Notes: generated by a model from the sequence alone, not told the origin. Shown: positions 1 to 8,366, counted from the stretch's first letter. The stretch: 64,000 bases of DNA from Pectobacterium cacticida (GCF_036885195.1 NZ_CP133656.1:3224001-3288000); one strand, 5' to 3'. Numbers and translations are program-made.

Positions 1-214
1 TCTCAGGGTCGGTAGCAAAGAGTCGCCAACTCAAAAAAACATGATCCGATGATTTAAATGCAAATAGCCCGCGATCCAGCGATTCAATTTGCTTACTTTT
101 TTCTGCCGCATGGGCCGGTGTCATCAGCCCACTCAGCCCCCCAACCATCAGTGGTGTAAACAAAGCGAGAGCAATAGCGCTTGCTCGTGGAGTTCTGCAT
201 AAATAACGTTTCAT
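1..214 (-). CDS. Rhamnogalacturonan lyase, PL11-like (N-terminal part)
   Basis: Only the first 71 codons lie in the window; the gene continues off the left edge. The start ATG has a good ribosome binding site (AAGGAG, 6 bases upstream). Residues 1-37 form a signal peptide (basic start, hydrophobic ALALFTPLMVGG stretch, cleavage after AHA), so the product is exported. After it comes QIESLDRGLFAFKSSDHVFLSWRLFATDPE. This resembles the start of family-11 polysaccharide lyases (Bacillus YesW/YesX type: LDRG..AVK...G...SWR..GTDP), which cleave the rhamnogalacturonan-I backbone of pectin. Such a gene suits a plant-associated bacterium. The family call rests on about 30 residues recalled from memory, so the exact substrate is uncertain. 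Confidence 0.7.
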   Translation of the reverse strand, partial: MKRYLCRTPRASAIALALFTPLMVGGLSGLMTPAHAAEKSKQIESLDRGLFAFKSSDHVFLSWRLFATDPE

Positions 215-448
215 TTTCTCTCCTTGAGAAGGTGAAATATCCTTAAAAATAAAAACCACGTATATGTCTATCTGTATCAAATCACTACAGCATAGCGGTT
301 ATTTATTAAAATAAATGTCACTCATTAAAACAAGTATTATTTGTGGAAAGCGGTCATCTATAAAATCATGGACAATAAATAATTAGCTTTATATATATTA
401 TTGATAATAATATTTAGCGGGATATATCCTAGAAATAAGGAGAAACTT

Positions 449-480
449 TTATCAGATATCCCTATTGGGATATCTGATAA
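449..480. repeat. Perfect 14-bp inverted repeat
   Basis: TTATCAGATATCCC, then TATT, then GGGATATCTGATAA: 14 paired bases with a 4-base loop. It lies just beyond the lpd terminator. It has no T-run on either side that would make it a classical terminator. It could be a backup hairpin, a protein-binding palindrome or the scar of a small repeat. Confidence 0.75.
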
Positions 481-510
481 AAATAAAAAACCCCATGCCA
501 AAGCATGAGG
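481..510 (-). terminator. Rho-independent terminator of lpd
   Basis: On the minus strand CCTCATGC-TTTG-GCATGGGG (8 paired bases including one G-T) is followed by TTTTTTATTT. It lies 70 bases past the lpd stop codon and closes the pdh operon. Confidence 0.85.
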
Positions 511-579
511 TTTTCTTATAATCCGCACATGGCTTCTTTGCCTGTGCGGGGGAGTATTCACACGACTCGAAGCTAAAAA

Positions 580-2004
580 TTACTTCTTCTTTGCTTTCGG
601 GTTCGGCAGGTCGGTGATGCTGCCTTCAAAGATTTCGGCGGCCAGACCAACAGATTCATGCAGCGTCGGGTGAGCATGGATAGTAAGTGCGATATCTTCC
701 GCGTCACAACCCATTTCGATCGCCAGACCGATTTCACCTAACAGTTCGCCACCATTAGTACCGACAATCGCCCCACCAATAACACGATGCGTTTCTTTGT
801 CGAAAATCAGTTTGGTCATACCGTCCGAGCAGTCGGAGGCGATAGCGCGACCCGATGCGGCCCACGGGAAAGTTGCGGTTTCGTAGCTGATACCTTTCTC
901 TTTGGCTTCTTTCTCTGTCAGCCCTACCCACGCCACTTCTGGCTCGGTATAAGCGATAGAAGGGATAACTTTCGGATCGAAGTAGTGTTTCTTACCGGCG
1001 ATAACTTCGGCAGCAACGTGACCTTCATGCACCCCTTTGTGCGCCAGCATAGGTTGGCCGACGATATCACCGATAGCGTAGATATGCGGCACATTGGTAC
1101 GCATTTGCTTATCAACATGGATAAAGCCGCGATCGTCAACTTCAACACCCGCTTTACCCGCATCCAAACTTTTGCCATTAGGCACGCGACCGATCGCCAC
1201 CAGAACCGCATCATAGCGCTGTGGTTCAGTTGGCGCGTTTTTGCCTTCCATGGTCACATAGATGCCGTCTTCTTTGGCTTCTACCGCCGTTACCTTAGTT
1301 TCCAGCATCAGGTTAAACTGCTTGCTGATACGTTTGGTGAAGACCTTAACGATATCTTTGTCAGCCGCCGGAATCACCTGATCGAACATTTCGACAACAT
1401 CGATCTGTGACCCCAAAGCGTGGTAAACGGTACCCATTTCCAGGCCGATAATCCCTCCGCCCATGACCAGCAGACGCCCAGGGACGTTTTTTAATTCCAG
1501 CGCATCGGTAGAATCCCAAACGCGCGGGTCATCATGAGGAATGAAAGGCAATTGGATCGGGCGGGAACCCGCGGCGATAATCGCGTTGTCGAAGTTAACG
1601 ATCGTCTTGCCATTTTCACCGTCAACTTCCAGCGTATTGGCACCGGTGAATTTACCCAAACCGTTCACAACTTTGACTTTCCGACCTTTTGCCATCCCCG
1701 CCAGACCACCGGTCAATTGGGTAATGACTTTTTCTTTCCACAAGCGGATCTTATCAATGTCGGTTTTTGGCTCGCCAAACACGATACCGTGCTGCGCCAG
1801 CGCTTTGGCTTCTTCAATAACTTTAGCAACATGTAACAGCGCTTTGGAAGGAATACAGCCAACGTTCAGACACACCCCACCCAGCGTGGAGTAACGCTCT
1901 ACCAGTACAGTTTCCAGGCCTAAGTCCGCGCAACGGAATGCGGCGGAATAACCTGCGGGGCCGGCGCCAAGCACCACTACCTGAGCTTTAATTTCAGTAC
2001 TCAT
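580..2004 (-). CDS. lpd: Dihydrolipoyl dehydrogenase (E3)
   Basis: FAD flavoprotein that re-oxidises dihydrolipoamide with NAD+. It serves the pyruvate and 2-oxoglutarate dehydrogenase complexes and the glycine cleavage system in the cytoplasm. The 474-residue product matches E. coli Lpd in length. Visible motifs are the FAD-binding VLGAGPAGYSAAF near residue 8, the redox disulphide CLNVGCIPSK, the NAD-binding GGGIIGLEMG and the C-terminal catalytic HAHPTLHE. Two ATGs are adjacent; the second (2004) matches E. coli MSTEIK and is better spaced from GAGG. The gene is last in the pdh operon but is separated from aceF by a terminator. It therefore probably also uses its own promoter, as in E. coli. 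Confidence 0.97.
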   Translation of the reverse strand: MSTEIKAQVVVLGAGPAGYSAAFRCADLGLETVLVERYSTLGGVCLNVGCIPSKALLHVAKVIEEAKALAQHGIVFGEPKTDIDKIRLWKEKVITQLTGGLAGMAKGRKVKVVNGLGKFTGANTLEVDGENGKTIVNFDNAIIAAGSRPIQLPFIPHDDPRVWDSTDALELKNVPGRLLVMGGGIIGLEMGTVYHALGSQIDVVEMFDQVIPAADKDIVKVFTKRISKQFNLMLETKVTAVEAKEDGIYVTMEGKNAPTEPQRYDAVLVAIGRVPNGKSLDAGKAGVEVDDRGFIHVDKQMRTNVPHIYAIGDIVGQPMLAHKGVHEGHVAAEVIAGKKHYFDPKVIPSIAYTEPEVAWVGLTEKEAKEKGISYETATFPWAASGRAIASDCSDGMTKLIFDKETHRVIGGAIVGTNGGELLGEIGLAIEMGCDAEDIALTIHAHPTLHESVGLAAEIFEGSITDLPNPKAKKK

Positions 2005-2117
2005 CATGACCTCTTAATTAATTTCCGGCGGGTCTGTGACGTTACACCCGTCATCATGCCGATTGGGGCGCATTTTTAATAACGTCCTCTTCCACCGGGA
2101 CGCGTCTTTGCCACCGT

Positions 2118-2146
2118 AGTCTACAAAATCGTTAACAATTTTGAAA
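2118..2146 (-). promoter_or_regulatory. Probable lpd promoter
   Basis: Between the aceF terminator and lpd, the minus strand carries TTTCAA, 17 bases, TAGACT. The neighbouring TTGTTAAC tracts resemble the direct repeats bound by ArcA, which is known to control lpd in E. coli. The assignment is by eye and the -35 is weak. Confidence 0.4.
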
Positions 2147-2209
2147 CAATAAGCGACTGACGATTTGTCTTTAATCACCGATTGCCTTAGCAAACAACAG
2201 ATTATCAGA

Positions 2210-2236
2210 AAAAAACCGGCCGTCAGGCCGGCTTTT
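2210..2236 (-). terminator. Terminator after aceF
   Basis: GC-rich stem CCGGCC-TGAC-GGCCGG followed by TTTTTTT on the minus strand, immediately past the aceF stop. It should reduce read-through into lpd and so set the E3 level apart from E1 and E2. Confidence 0.85.
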
Positions 2237-2239
2237 CAA

Positions 2240-4120
2240 TTACATCACCAGACGGCGGATGTCAGACAACATGTTGTTAATGATGGTAATGAAGCGTGCA
2301 CCATCAGCACCGTCAATGACTCGGTGGTCGAAGGACAATGAGATCGGCATCATCAGACGCGGAACAAACTCTTTACCATTCCAGACGGGTTCCATCGCAG
2401 ACTTGGACACGCCCAGGATGGCCACTTCCGGTGCATTGACGATCGGCGCGAAATGCGTGGTGCCGAGGCCGCCAATACTGGAGATAGTGAAGCATCCGCC
2501 CTGCATTTCACCCGCGGTCAGTTTACCGTCTCGGGCTTTCTTGGAGATCGCCGTCAGTTCACGAGACAGCTCGATAATACCTTTCTTGTTCACATCTTTG
2601 AACACAGGAACGACCAGGCCGTTCGGCGTATCAACCGCCACGCCGATATTGATATATTTCTTCAATGTCAGGCGCTGACCGTCTTCGGACAGTGAACTGT
2701 TGAAGCGCGGCATTTGTTCAAGAGCAGCAGCAACGGCTTTCATAATGAAAACGACCGGGGTGAATTTCACGTCCAGTTTGCGTTTTTCCGCTTCGGCATT
2801 CTGTTGTTTGCGGAATGCTTCCAGTTCAGTGATGTCAGTTTTGTCGAAATGCGTAACGTGTGGAATGACTACCCAGTTACGGCTCAGGTTGGCACCAGAG
2901 ATTTTCTGGATGCGGCCTAGTTCAACTTCTTCTACTTCACCAAACTTGCTGAAATCAACTTTCGGCCACGGCAACATGCCAGGCAACCCACCACCGGCGG
3001 CAGCCGGCGCAGATTCGGCGCGTTTCACCGCTTCTTTCACATAGGCCTGAACGTCTTCACGCAGGATACGACCTTTACGACCAGAACCCTTCACTTTTGC
3101 CAGATTCACGCCGAATTCGCGTGCCAGACGGCGAATCAGCGGGGTAGCGTGAACATACGCGTCATTTTCAGCGAATTCGCTCTTGCCTTCCGCTTTCGCC
3201 GCGGGTGCTGGCGCAGCAGATTTTGCAGCCGGTGCCGGTGCGGCAGCCGCTTCCTGCTTCGCAGCCGGGGCCGCAGCAGGCGCAGCGCCTTCCACTTCGA
3301 AGACCATGATCGGTGAGCCGGTTTTTACTTTGTCGCCGGTGCTGATTTTAATTTCTTTAACCGTACCCGCGAACGGCGCCGGAACTTCCATTGACGCTTT
3401 GTCACCTTCGACGGTAATCAGCGACTGTTCTGCCGCGATTTTATCGCCGACTTTCACCATCACTTCCGTCACTTCAACTTCGTCGCCGCCGATATCCGGT
3501 ACGTTAACCTCTTTCACAGCCGATGCCGTTGGCGCAGCAGCCGTTGGAGCTGCGGCTTGTGCCGGAGCGGCAGCGGGTGCAGCACCCGCCACTTCGAATA
3601 CCATAATCAGAGAACCGGTAGAGACTTTATCGCCGGTACTGATTTTGATCTCTTTAACCGTCCCCGCGAATGGCGCAGGGACTTCCATTGAAGCCTTGTC
3701 GCCTTCCACGGTGATCAAAGATTGCTCAGCGGCAACGGTATCACCGACCTTAACCAGGACTTCGGTCACTTCAACTTCATCACCGCCAATATCGGGCACA
3801 TTGACTTCTTTCGTCGCAGAGGCCGTTGGGGCCGCAGCCGGGGCCGCGTCTTTCTTCTCTTCTGCCTTGGCAGGTGCAGCGGCACCTTCGGCGGAATCGA
3901 AAATCATGATCAGTTTGCCCGTTTCGACTTTATCGCCAACAGAGACTTTAATCTCTTTCACGATACCGGCCTGCGGCGAAGGGACTTCCATGGAAGCTTT
4001 ATCCCCTTCCACCGTGATCAGCGACTGTTCTGCTTCCACTTTGTCGCCAACCTTCACCAGCACTTCGGTGACTTCAACTTCATCTGCACCGATGTCCGGT
4101 ACGTTGATTTCGATAGCCAT
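2240..4120 (-). CDS. aceF: Pyruvate dehydrogenase E2, dihydrolipoyl acetyltransferase
   Basis: Core enzyme of the pyruvate dehydrogenase complex; it moves the acetyl group from lipoamide to CoA. The 626 residues (E. coli 630) contain three lipoyl domains with DKA lipoylation lysines at K41, K142 and K241. These are separated by Ala/Pro linkers. A peripheral-subunit-binding domain follows (about 323-360, HATPLIRRLAREFG), then the catalytic domain from about 395, with active-site H599 and D603 in HRVIDG. Lipoyl domains 2 and 3 are nearly identical to each other. The start lies 14 bases after the aceE stop, which indicates one transcript. Confidence 0.97.
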   Translation of the reverse strand: MAIEINVPDIGADEVEVTEVLVKVGDKVEAEQSLITVEGDKASMEVPSPQAGIVKEIKVSVGDKVETGKLIMIFDSAEGAAAPAKAEEKKDAAPAAAPTASATKEVNVPDIGGDEVEVTEVLVKVGDTVAAEQSLITVEGDKASMEVPAPFAGTVKEIKISTGDKVSTGSLIMVFEVAGAAPAAAPAQAAAPTAAAPTASAVKEVNVPDIGGDEVEVTEVMVKVGDKIAAEQSLITVEGDKASMEVPAPFAGTVKEIKISTGDKVKTGSPIMVFEVEGAAPAAAPAAKQEAAAAPAPAAKSAAPAPAAKAEGKSEFAENDAYVHATPLIRRLAREFGVNLAKVKGSGRKGRILREDVQAYVKEAVKRAESAPAAAGGGLPGMLPWPKVDFSKFGEVEEVELGRIQKISGANLSRNWVVIPHVTHFDKTDITELEAFRKQQNAEAEKRKLDVKFTPVVFIMKAVAAALEQMPRFNSSLSEDGQRLTLKKYINIGVAVDTPNGLVVPVFKDVNKKGIIELSRELTAISKKARDGKLTAGEMQGGCFTISSIGGLGTTHFAPIVNAPEVAILGVSKSAMEPVWNGKEFVPRLMMPISLSFDHRVIDGADGARFITIINNMLSDIRRLVM

Positions 4121-4134
4121 GTAATCTTTACCTC

Positions 4135-6798
4135 TTATGCCAGACGCGGGTTAACTTTATCTGCATCGATGTTGAATTTCGTGATGGCATCAGCAACCAC
4201 TTTCTTATCGATTTCACCGCGTTTAGCCAGTTCACCCAGAGCCGCAACCACAACGTAAGACGCATCCACTTCAAAATGATGACGCAGGTTCTCACGGCTG
4301 TCAGAACGACCAAAACCATCAGTCCCCAGTACGCGGTAATCGCTAGCCGGGATGAAGCTACGGATTTGCTCAGCAAACAGCTTCATGTAATCAGTCGATG
4401 CAACCGCTGGCGCATCGCTCAACACCTGTGCCACGTAAGGAACGCGCGGCGTTTCTGTCGGATGCAGCATGTTCCAACGTTCACAATCCTGGCCTTCGCG
4501 CGCCAGTTCGGTGAAGGAGGTTACGCTGAATACGTCAGAACCGATGCCGTAGTCTTTCGCCAGAATCTGAGCGGCTTCACGCACGTGACGCAGGATAGAA
4601 CCTGAACCCAGCAGTTGCACTTTACCTTTGCTACCCTCAACCGTTTCTAGCTTGTAGATACCCTTGCGGATACCCTCTTCCGCACCCTGCAGCATCGCAG
4701 GCATGTGGTAGTTTTCGTTCAGCGTGGTGATGTAGTAGTAAACGTTTTCTTGTGCTTCACCGTACATACGGTGCAAGCCATCATGCATGATTACCGCTAC
4801 TTCATAGGCAAATGCAGGATCGTAAGAAATGCAGTTCGGGATAGTCAGCGACTGGATGTGGCTGTGACCATCTTCGTGTTGTAGGCCTTCACCGTTCAGT
4901 GTCGTACGGCCTGAAGTACCGCCGATCAGGAAACCGCGCGCCTGCTGATCACCCGCTGCCCAGCACAGATCGCCGATACGTTGGAAACCGAACATTGAAT
5001 AGTAGATGTAGAACGGAATCATCGGCAGGTTGTTAGTGCTGTAAGACGTTGCCGCTGCCAGCCAGGATGAACCCGCGCCCAGTTCGTTGATGCCTTCCTG
5101 CAAAATCTGACCTTTCTGGTCTTCTTTGTAGTAGGCGACTTGCTCACGGTCCTGCGGGGTGTACTGCTGGCCGTTCGGGCTATAAATACCAATCTGGCGG
5201 AACAAGCCTTCCATACCGAAAGTACGGGCTTCATCGGCAATGATCGGAACCAAACGATCTTTGATCGAAGCATTCTTCAGCATCACGTTCAGTGCACGCA
5301 CAAAGGCAATGGTGGTGGAAATTTCTTTGGTTTGCTCTTCCAGCAATGATTTGAAGTCTTCCAGCGTCGGCAGTTCCAACTTCTCGTCAAAACGCTGCTG
5401 GCGAGACGGTAGATAACCGCCCAGGGCCTGGCGACGTTCGTGCAGGTATTTGTACTCTTCAGAATCTTTATCGAAAGTGATATACGGCAATTTTTCGATA
5501 TTTTCATCGCTAACCGGCACGTTGAAACGATCACGGAAGTAACGCACGCCGTCCATGTTAACTTTCTTAACCTGGTGAGCGATGTTCTTGCCTTCCGCCG
5601 CGTCGCCCATACCATAACCTTTGATGGTATGCGCCAGAATAACGGTAGGTTTACCTTTGGTATCCTGTGCTCTTTTTAGTGCAGCGTAGATTTTTTTCGG
5701 GTCGTGACCACCGCGGTTGAGCGCCCAAATTTGGTCGTCAGTCCAGTCCTTAACCAGCGCGGCCGTTTCTGGATATTTCCCAAAGAAGTGTTCACGCACG
5801 TAGGCGCCGTTTTTGGATTTGAACGTCTGATAGTCGCCATCCACGGTTTCGTTCATCAGTTGGATCAGTTTACCGCTGGTGTCTTTGCGCAGCAGTTCAT
5901 CCCAACGATCGCCCCACATGACCTTGATAACATCCCAGCCAGCGCCGCTGAAGATACCTTCCAGCTCGTTGACGATCTTACCGTTACCAGTAACTGGGCC
6001 ATCCAAACGTTGCAAGTTACAGTTGATCACAAACACCAGGTTATCCAGTTTCTCACGCGTGGCGATAGTGATTGCGCCTTTGGATTCCGGTTCATCCATT
6101 TCACCGTCGCCCAAGAAAGCATAAACGGTTTGCTTGGAGGTGTCTTTCAGACCCCGATTTTCCAAATACTTCAGAAATTTCGCCTGATAAATCGCGCCAA
6201 CTGGCCCCAGCCCCATGGAGACTGTCGGGAACTGCCAGAACGTCGGCATCAATTTCGGGTGTGGGTAAGAAGAAAGCCCGTTGCCATGAACTTCCTGGCG
6301 GAAGTTGTTCATTTGCTCTTCTGTCAGACGTCCTTCAAGGAAAGCGCGGGCATAAATACCGGGAGAAATGTGGCCCTGGAAATAAACCAGATCGCCGCCG
6401 TCTTGCTCGTTGCGGGCACGGAAGAAGTGGTTAAAGCACACTTCATAGATGGTCGCTGAAGACTGGTAAGATGCCATGTGGCCACCCAATTCCAGATCTT
6501 TTTTAGACGCGCGCAATACTGTCATGATCGCGTTCCAGCGAATTGCTGAGCGAATACGACGTTCCAGATCCAGATTACCAGGATACTCCGGCTCGTCTTC
6601 CACTGCGATGGTGTTGATGTATTGGCTTGCCGTCGTACCAGCGGCAACACTAAGACCGCCTTTACGTGCTTCACCCAATACCTGATCAATCAGGAACTGG
6701 GCGCGTTCAACACCCTCTTCACGGATGACCGATTCGATCGCCTGCAGCCAGTCGCGGGTTTCGATCGGATCCACGTCATTATTTAAACGATCTGACAT
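4135..6798 (-). CDS. aceE: Pyruvate dehydrogenase E1 component
   Basis: Thiamine-diphosphate-dependent decarboxylase of the homodimeric E1 type. It converts pyruvate and reductively acetylates the lipoyl groups of AceF. At 887 residues it is exactly the length of E. coli AceE. The ThDP motif GDG (230-232) through NCN (259-261) is present, and the N-terminus MSDRLNNDVDPIETRDW is typical. It is preceded by an unusually strong hairpin in the leader (6836-6899). It is co-transcribed with pdhR upstream and aceF downstream and should be repressed by PdhR when pyruvate is low. Confidence 0.98.
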   Translation of the reverse strand: MSDRLNNDVDPIETRDWLQAIESVIREEGVERAQFLIDQVLGEARKGGLSVAAGTTASQYINTIAVEDEPEYPGNLDLERRIRSAIRWNAIMTVLRASKKDLELGGHMASYQSSATIYEVCFNHFFRARNEQDGGDLVYFQGHISPGIYARAFLEGRLTEEQMNNFRQEVHGNGLSSYPHPKLMPTFWQFPTVSMGLGPVGAIYQAKFLKYLENRGLKDTSKQTVYAFLGDGEMDEPESKGAITIATREKLDNLVFVINCNLQRLDGPVTGNGKIVNELEGIFSGAGWDVIKVMWGDRWDELLRKDTSGKLIQLMNETVDGDYQTFKSKNGAYVREHFFGKYPETAALVKDWTDDQIWALNRGGHDPKKIYAALKRAQDTKGKPTVILAHTIKGYGMGDAAEGKNIAHQVKKVNMDGVRYFRDRFNVPVSDENIEKLPYITFDKDSEEYKYLHERRQALGGYLPSRQQRFDEKLELPTLEDFKSLLEEQTKEISTTIAFVRALNVMLKNASIKDRLVPIIADEARTFGMEGLFRQIGIYSPNGQQYTPQDREQVAYYKEDQKGQILQEGINELGAGSSWLAAATSYSTNNLPMIPFYIYYSMFGFQRIGDLCWAAGDQQARGFLIGGTSGRTTLNGEGLQHEDGHSHIQSLTIPNCISYDPAFAYEVAVIMHDGLHRMYGEAQENVYYYITTLNENYHMPAMLQGAEEGIRKGIYKLETVEGSKGKVQLLGSGSILRHVREAAQILAKDYGIGSDVFSVTSFTELAREGQDCERWNMLHPTETPRVPYVAQVLSDAPAVASTDYMKLFAEQIRSFIPASDYRVLGTDGFGRSDSRENLRHHFEVDASYVVVAALGELAKRGEIDKKVVADAITKFNIDADKVNPRLA

Positions 6799-6835
6799 GG
6801 TTATTCCTTATCTTCTCTAATAAGTTAGTTTGTTG

Positions 6836-6899
6836 GAGCCTGTCTTCCTGCATTCTGACCTAGCGTTAACCCTAGAAAAAAATGCACGAAGACAGGCTC
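6836..6899 (-). repeat. Long hairpin in the pdhR-aceE leader
   Basis: The arms are 12 bp perfect (GAGCCTGTCTTC / GAAGACAGGCTC), then one G-G mismatch, then 6 more pairs (TGCATT / AATGCA). The loop of about 26 bases itself contains CTAG...CTAG. No T-run follows on the minus strand, so it is not a simple terminator. It begins 37 bases upstream of the aceE start and lies in the operon mRNA. Confidence 0.8.
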
Positions 6900-6942
6900 A
6901 TCGTCGTGACTACCGCATTGAGAACGCCTCAAAAACGGGCGT

Positions 6943-7707
6943 TCAATCCCTGCGTTGCTGGAGCCGACGCAACGATCTCTCGCGCCGACTATGTTCCCGG
7001 TTAAGATCCAGCAATACTTCCTCAATAAACGCCAGATGGCGATGTGATGCTTCGCGCGCCTTCTCCGGCTCACGAGCAACAATCGCCTCAAAGATGCTGG
7101 CGCGATGAATGCTCACCTGAGCCAATACTTCACGACTCAAATAGAGCAATTCGAAATTTTGCCTTACGTTTTGTTCGAGCATCGGCCCCATACAGCGCAC
7201 CAAATGCAACAAAACCACATTATGCGTGGCTTCTGTTACGGCAACTTGATATTGCATGACGGCTTCCGACTCGGCGTCTAAATCGCCTGCGTCTCTTGCC
7301 TTCTCGATTTCGGCATGACACTGCCGTATGTGTTGCAGATCTGACGCCGTGCCGCGCAAGGCCGCGTAATAGGCGGCAATGCCTTCTAACGCATGTCGCG
7401 TTTCCAGAAGATCGAACTGTGATTCAGGATGAGTGCTCAGTAGCTCCGTCAGCGGATCGCTGACGCTCTGCCATAGATTGGCCTGAACAAAAGTACCACC
7501 ACCCTGGCGCCGCAAAAGAAGGCCTTTAGCTTCCAGGCGTTGAATGGCTTCTCTCAGAGAAGGGCGGGAAACATCAAACTGCTTTGCCAGTTCGCGCTCC
7601 GGCGGGAGCTTCTCGCCAGGGCGTAAGCTTCCCTCAAGGATCAGAAACTCCAGCTGCTGTTCAATCACATCTGACAGTTTGGGCTGACGAATCTTGCTGT
7701 ATGCCAT
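6943..7707 (-). CDS. pdhR: Pyruvate-sensing repressor of the pdh operon
   Basis: GntR-family regulator of the FadR subgroup, 254 residues as in E. coli. The N-terminal winged helix (about 10-75) contains PPERELAKQFDVSRPSLREA and the wing RRQGGGTFV. The C-terminal all-helical domain binds pyruvate. It represses its own operon and other central-metabolism genes until pyruvate releases it. It is first in the pdhR-aceE-aceF-lpd operon. A perfect PdhR palindrome lies 33 bases before the start, so autoregulation is well supported. Confidence 0.96.
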   Translation of the reverse strand: MAYSKIRQPKLSDVIEQQLEFLILEGSLRPGEKLPPERELAKQFDVSRPSLREAIQRLEAKGLLLRRQGGGTFVQANLWQSVSDPLTELLSTHPESQFDLLETRHALEGIAAYYAALRGTASDLQHIRQCHAEIEKARDAGDLDAESEAVMQYQVAVTEATHNVVLLHLVRCMGPMLEQNVRQNFELLYLSREVLAQVSIHRASIFEAIVAREPEKAREASHRHLAFIEEVLLDLNREHSRRERSLRRLQQRRD

Positions 7708-7739
7708 AGTGAATTCTTCTCTGCGAATGGCGCGGAGTC

Positions 7740-7756
7740 AATTGGTAATACCAATT
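7740..7756. promoter_or_regulatory. PdhR operator
   Basis: AATTGGTAATACCAATT is a perfect palindrome of the PdhR consensus ATTGGT-N3-ACCAAT. It lies just downstream of the pdhR -10 element, in the same place as the E. coli operator. Confidence 0.88.
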
Positions 7757-7772
7757 TCAAAAACGTGACGTT

Positions 7773-7801
7773 AAAGTAACAAAGTATTCACCTTCTGTCC
7801 A
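7773..7801 (-). promoter_or_regulatory. pdhR promoter
   Basis: On the minus strand TGGACA, 17 bases, TACTTT. The flanking sequence (TATGGACA.AAGGTGAATACTTTGTTACTTTA) closely matches what I recall of the E. coli pdh promoter. The operator lies about 10 bases past the expected start of transcription. Confidence 0.75.
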
Positions 7802-7883
7802 TAAGGACCTTGAGCTAAATCATCAATCCCCCCAGATTTTAACATATGCACGAGAACCTTTTGGCAATGTGTTAGCCCGGCAG

Positions 7884-7894
7884 TGGTAAGACCA
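7884..7894. promoter_or_regulatory. Second PdhR-like box
   Basis: TGGTAAGACCA is identical to the core of the E. coli pdh operator (TGGTNNGACCA), but the flanks are not symmetrical AAT/ATT. It lies 83 bases upstream of the pdhR -35 and faces aroP on the other side. Confidence 0.4.
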
Positions 7895-7972
7895 TTAATC
7901 CCTTGCCTGTATATTTTAACTTTTATGAAACGTAAAACAGTCATTGCTGAACCGTTTAAACGCGCGAAAAAT

Positions 7973-8005
7973 GAATAAAAAATCAAATTTAATGATTTTT
8001 TATTC
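7973..8005. repeat. 13-bp AT-rich perfect inverted repeat
   Basis: GAATAAAAAATCA, loop AATTTAA, TGATTTTTTATTC. It lies in the pdhR-aroP intergenic region. All but two of the 13 pairs are A-T, so as RNA it would be weak; as DNA it could be a binding or bending site. Confidence 0.7.
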
Positions 8006-8029
8006 CACAAGAGCTACGTTACTCTTGTG
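8006..8029. repeat. 8-bp inverted repeat
   Basis: CACAAGAG, loop CTACGTTA, CTCTTGTG. It directly abuts the preceding 13-bp inverted repeat. Confidence 0.6.
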
Positions 8030-8366
8030 ATTCATCACCAGGGTCAACAAACGATTGATATCCGAGGGGGTAGTGTAAGCACCATGAAGTAATCCCAAAG
8101 AGTGGCACTTTTCTCTTTGCAATTTCTCAAACACGGAGACGCAATCCCAAAAGATAAAAATGAATAGGAGAGATAGCTTTTAATTATCGGCCTATAAGAA
8201 ATCAGTGCAATCTCGCGCACTTATCACTATTCTCTGGCAAACGGTAGAGCGATTTTTATGTTTAGCAATAGCCTACCGTAAAATTAAAATGACACAAACG
8301 TACCGTAACCAATACGGTTGTGTATTCATATTGTGTTTTGCTTGCACTGGCAGAGGATTAACGTTG

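Larger units (their letters stand above)
215..579. other. Intergenic region between PL11-like gene and lpd
   Basis: AT-rich, 365 bases. It holds the lpd terminator and a perfect 14-bp palindrome, both listed separately, plus the presumed promoter of the left-edge lyase gene. No convincing KdgR box or CRP site was found by eye. A 67-codon reading frame here runs through the terminator and resembles nothing known, so it is not called. Confidence 0.6.
7708..8366. other. pdhR-aroP divergent intergenic region
   Basis: About 660 bases. The pdhR promoter and operator, a second PdhR-like box and two inverted repeats (listed separately) account for the left half. The right half (8030-8366) should hold the aroP promoter. 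I could not find a convincing TyrR box pair. The only repetition seen is TACCGTAA, which occurs twice at about 8274 and 8301. No gene is supported here. Confidence 0.6.

Noticed and set aside
215..350. KdgR or CRP site for the PL11-like gene
   Set aside because: Only loose AT-rich resemblance; no half-site pair with correct spacing.
358..561. 67-codon minus-strand frame upstream of the lyase gene
   Set aside because: It runs through the lpd terminator and the 14-bp palindrome and has no recognisable similarity.
2259..2678. 139-codon plus-strand frame antisense to the end of aceF
   Set aside because: Shadow of the strongly conserved aceF catalytic domain.
3183..4124. 313-codon plus-strand reading frame antisense to aceF
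   Set aside because: Its Ala/Ser/Thr-rich repeats are the mirror of the lipoyl domains and linkers; no ribosome site or family similarity.
7771..8010. 79-codon minus-strand frame upstream of pdhR
   Set aside because: It overlaps the pdhR promoter and an AT-rich inverted repeat; composition is not coding-like.
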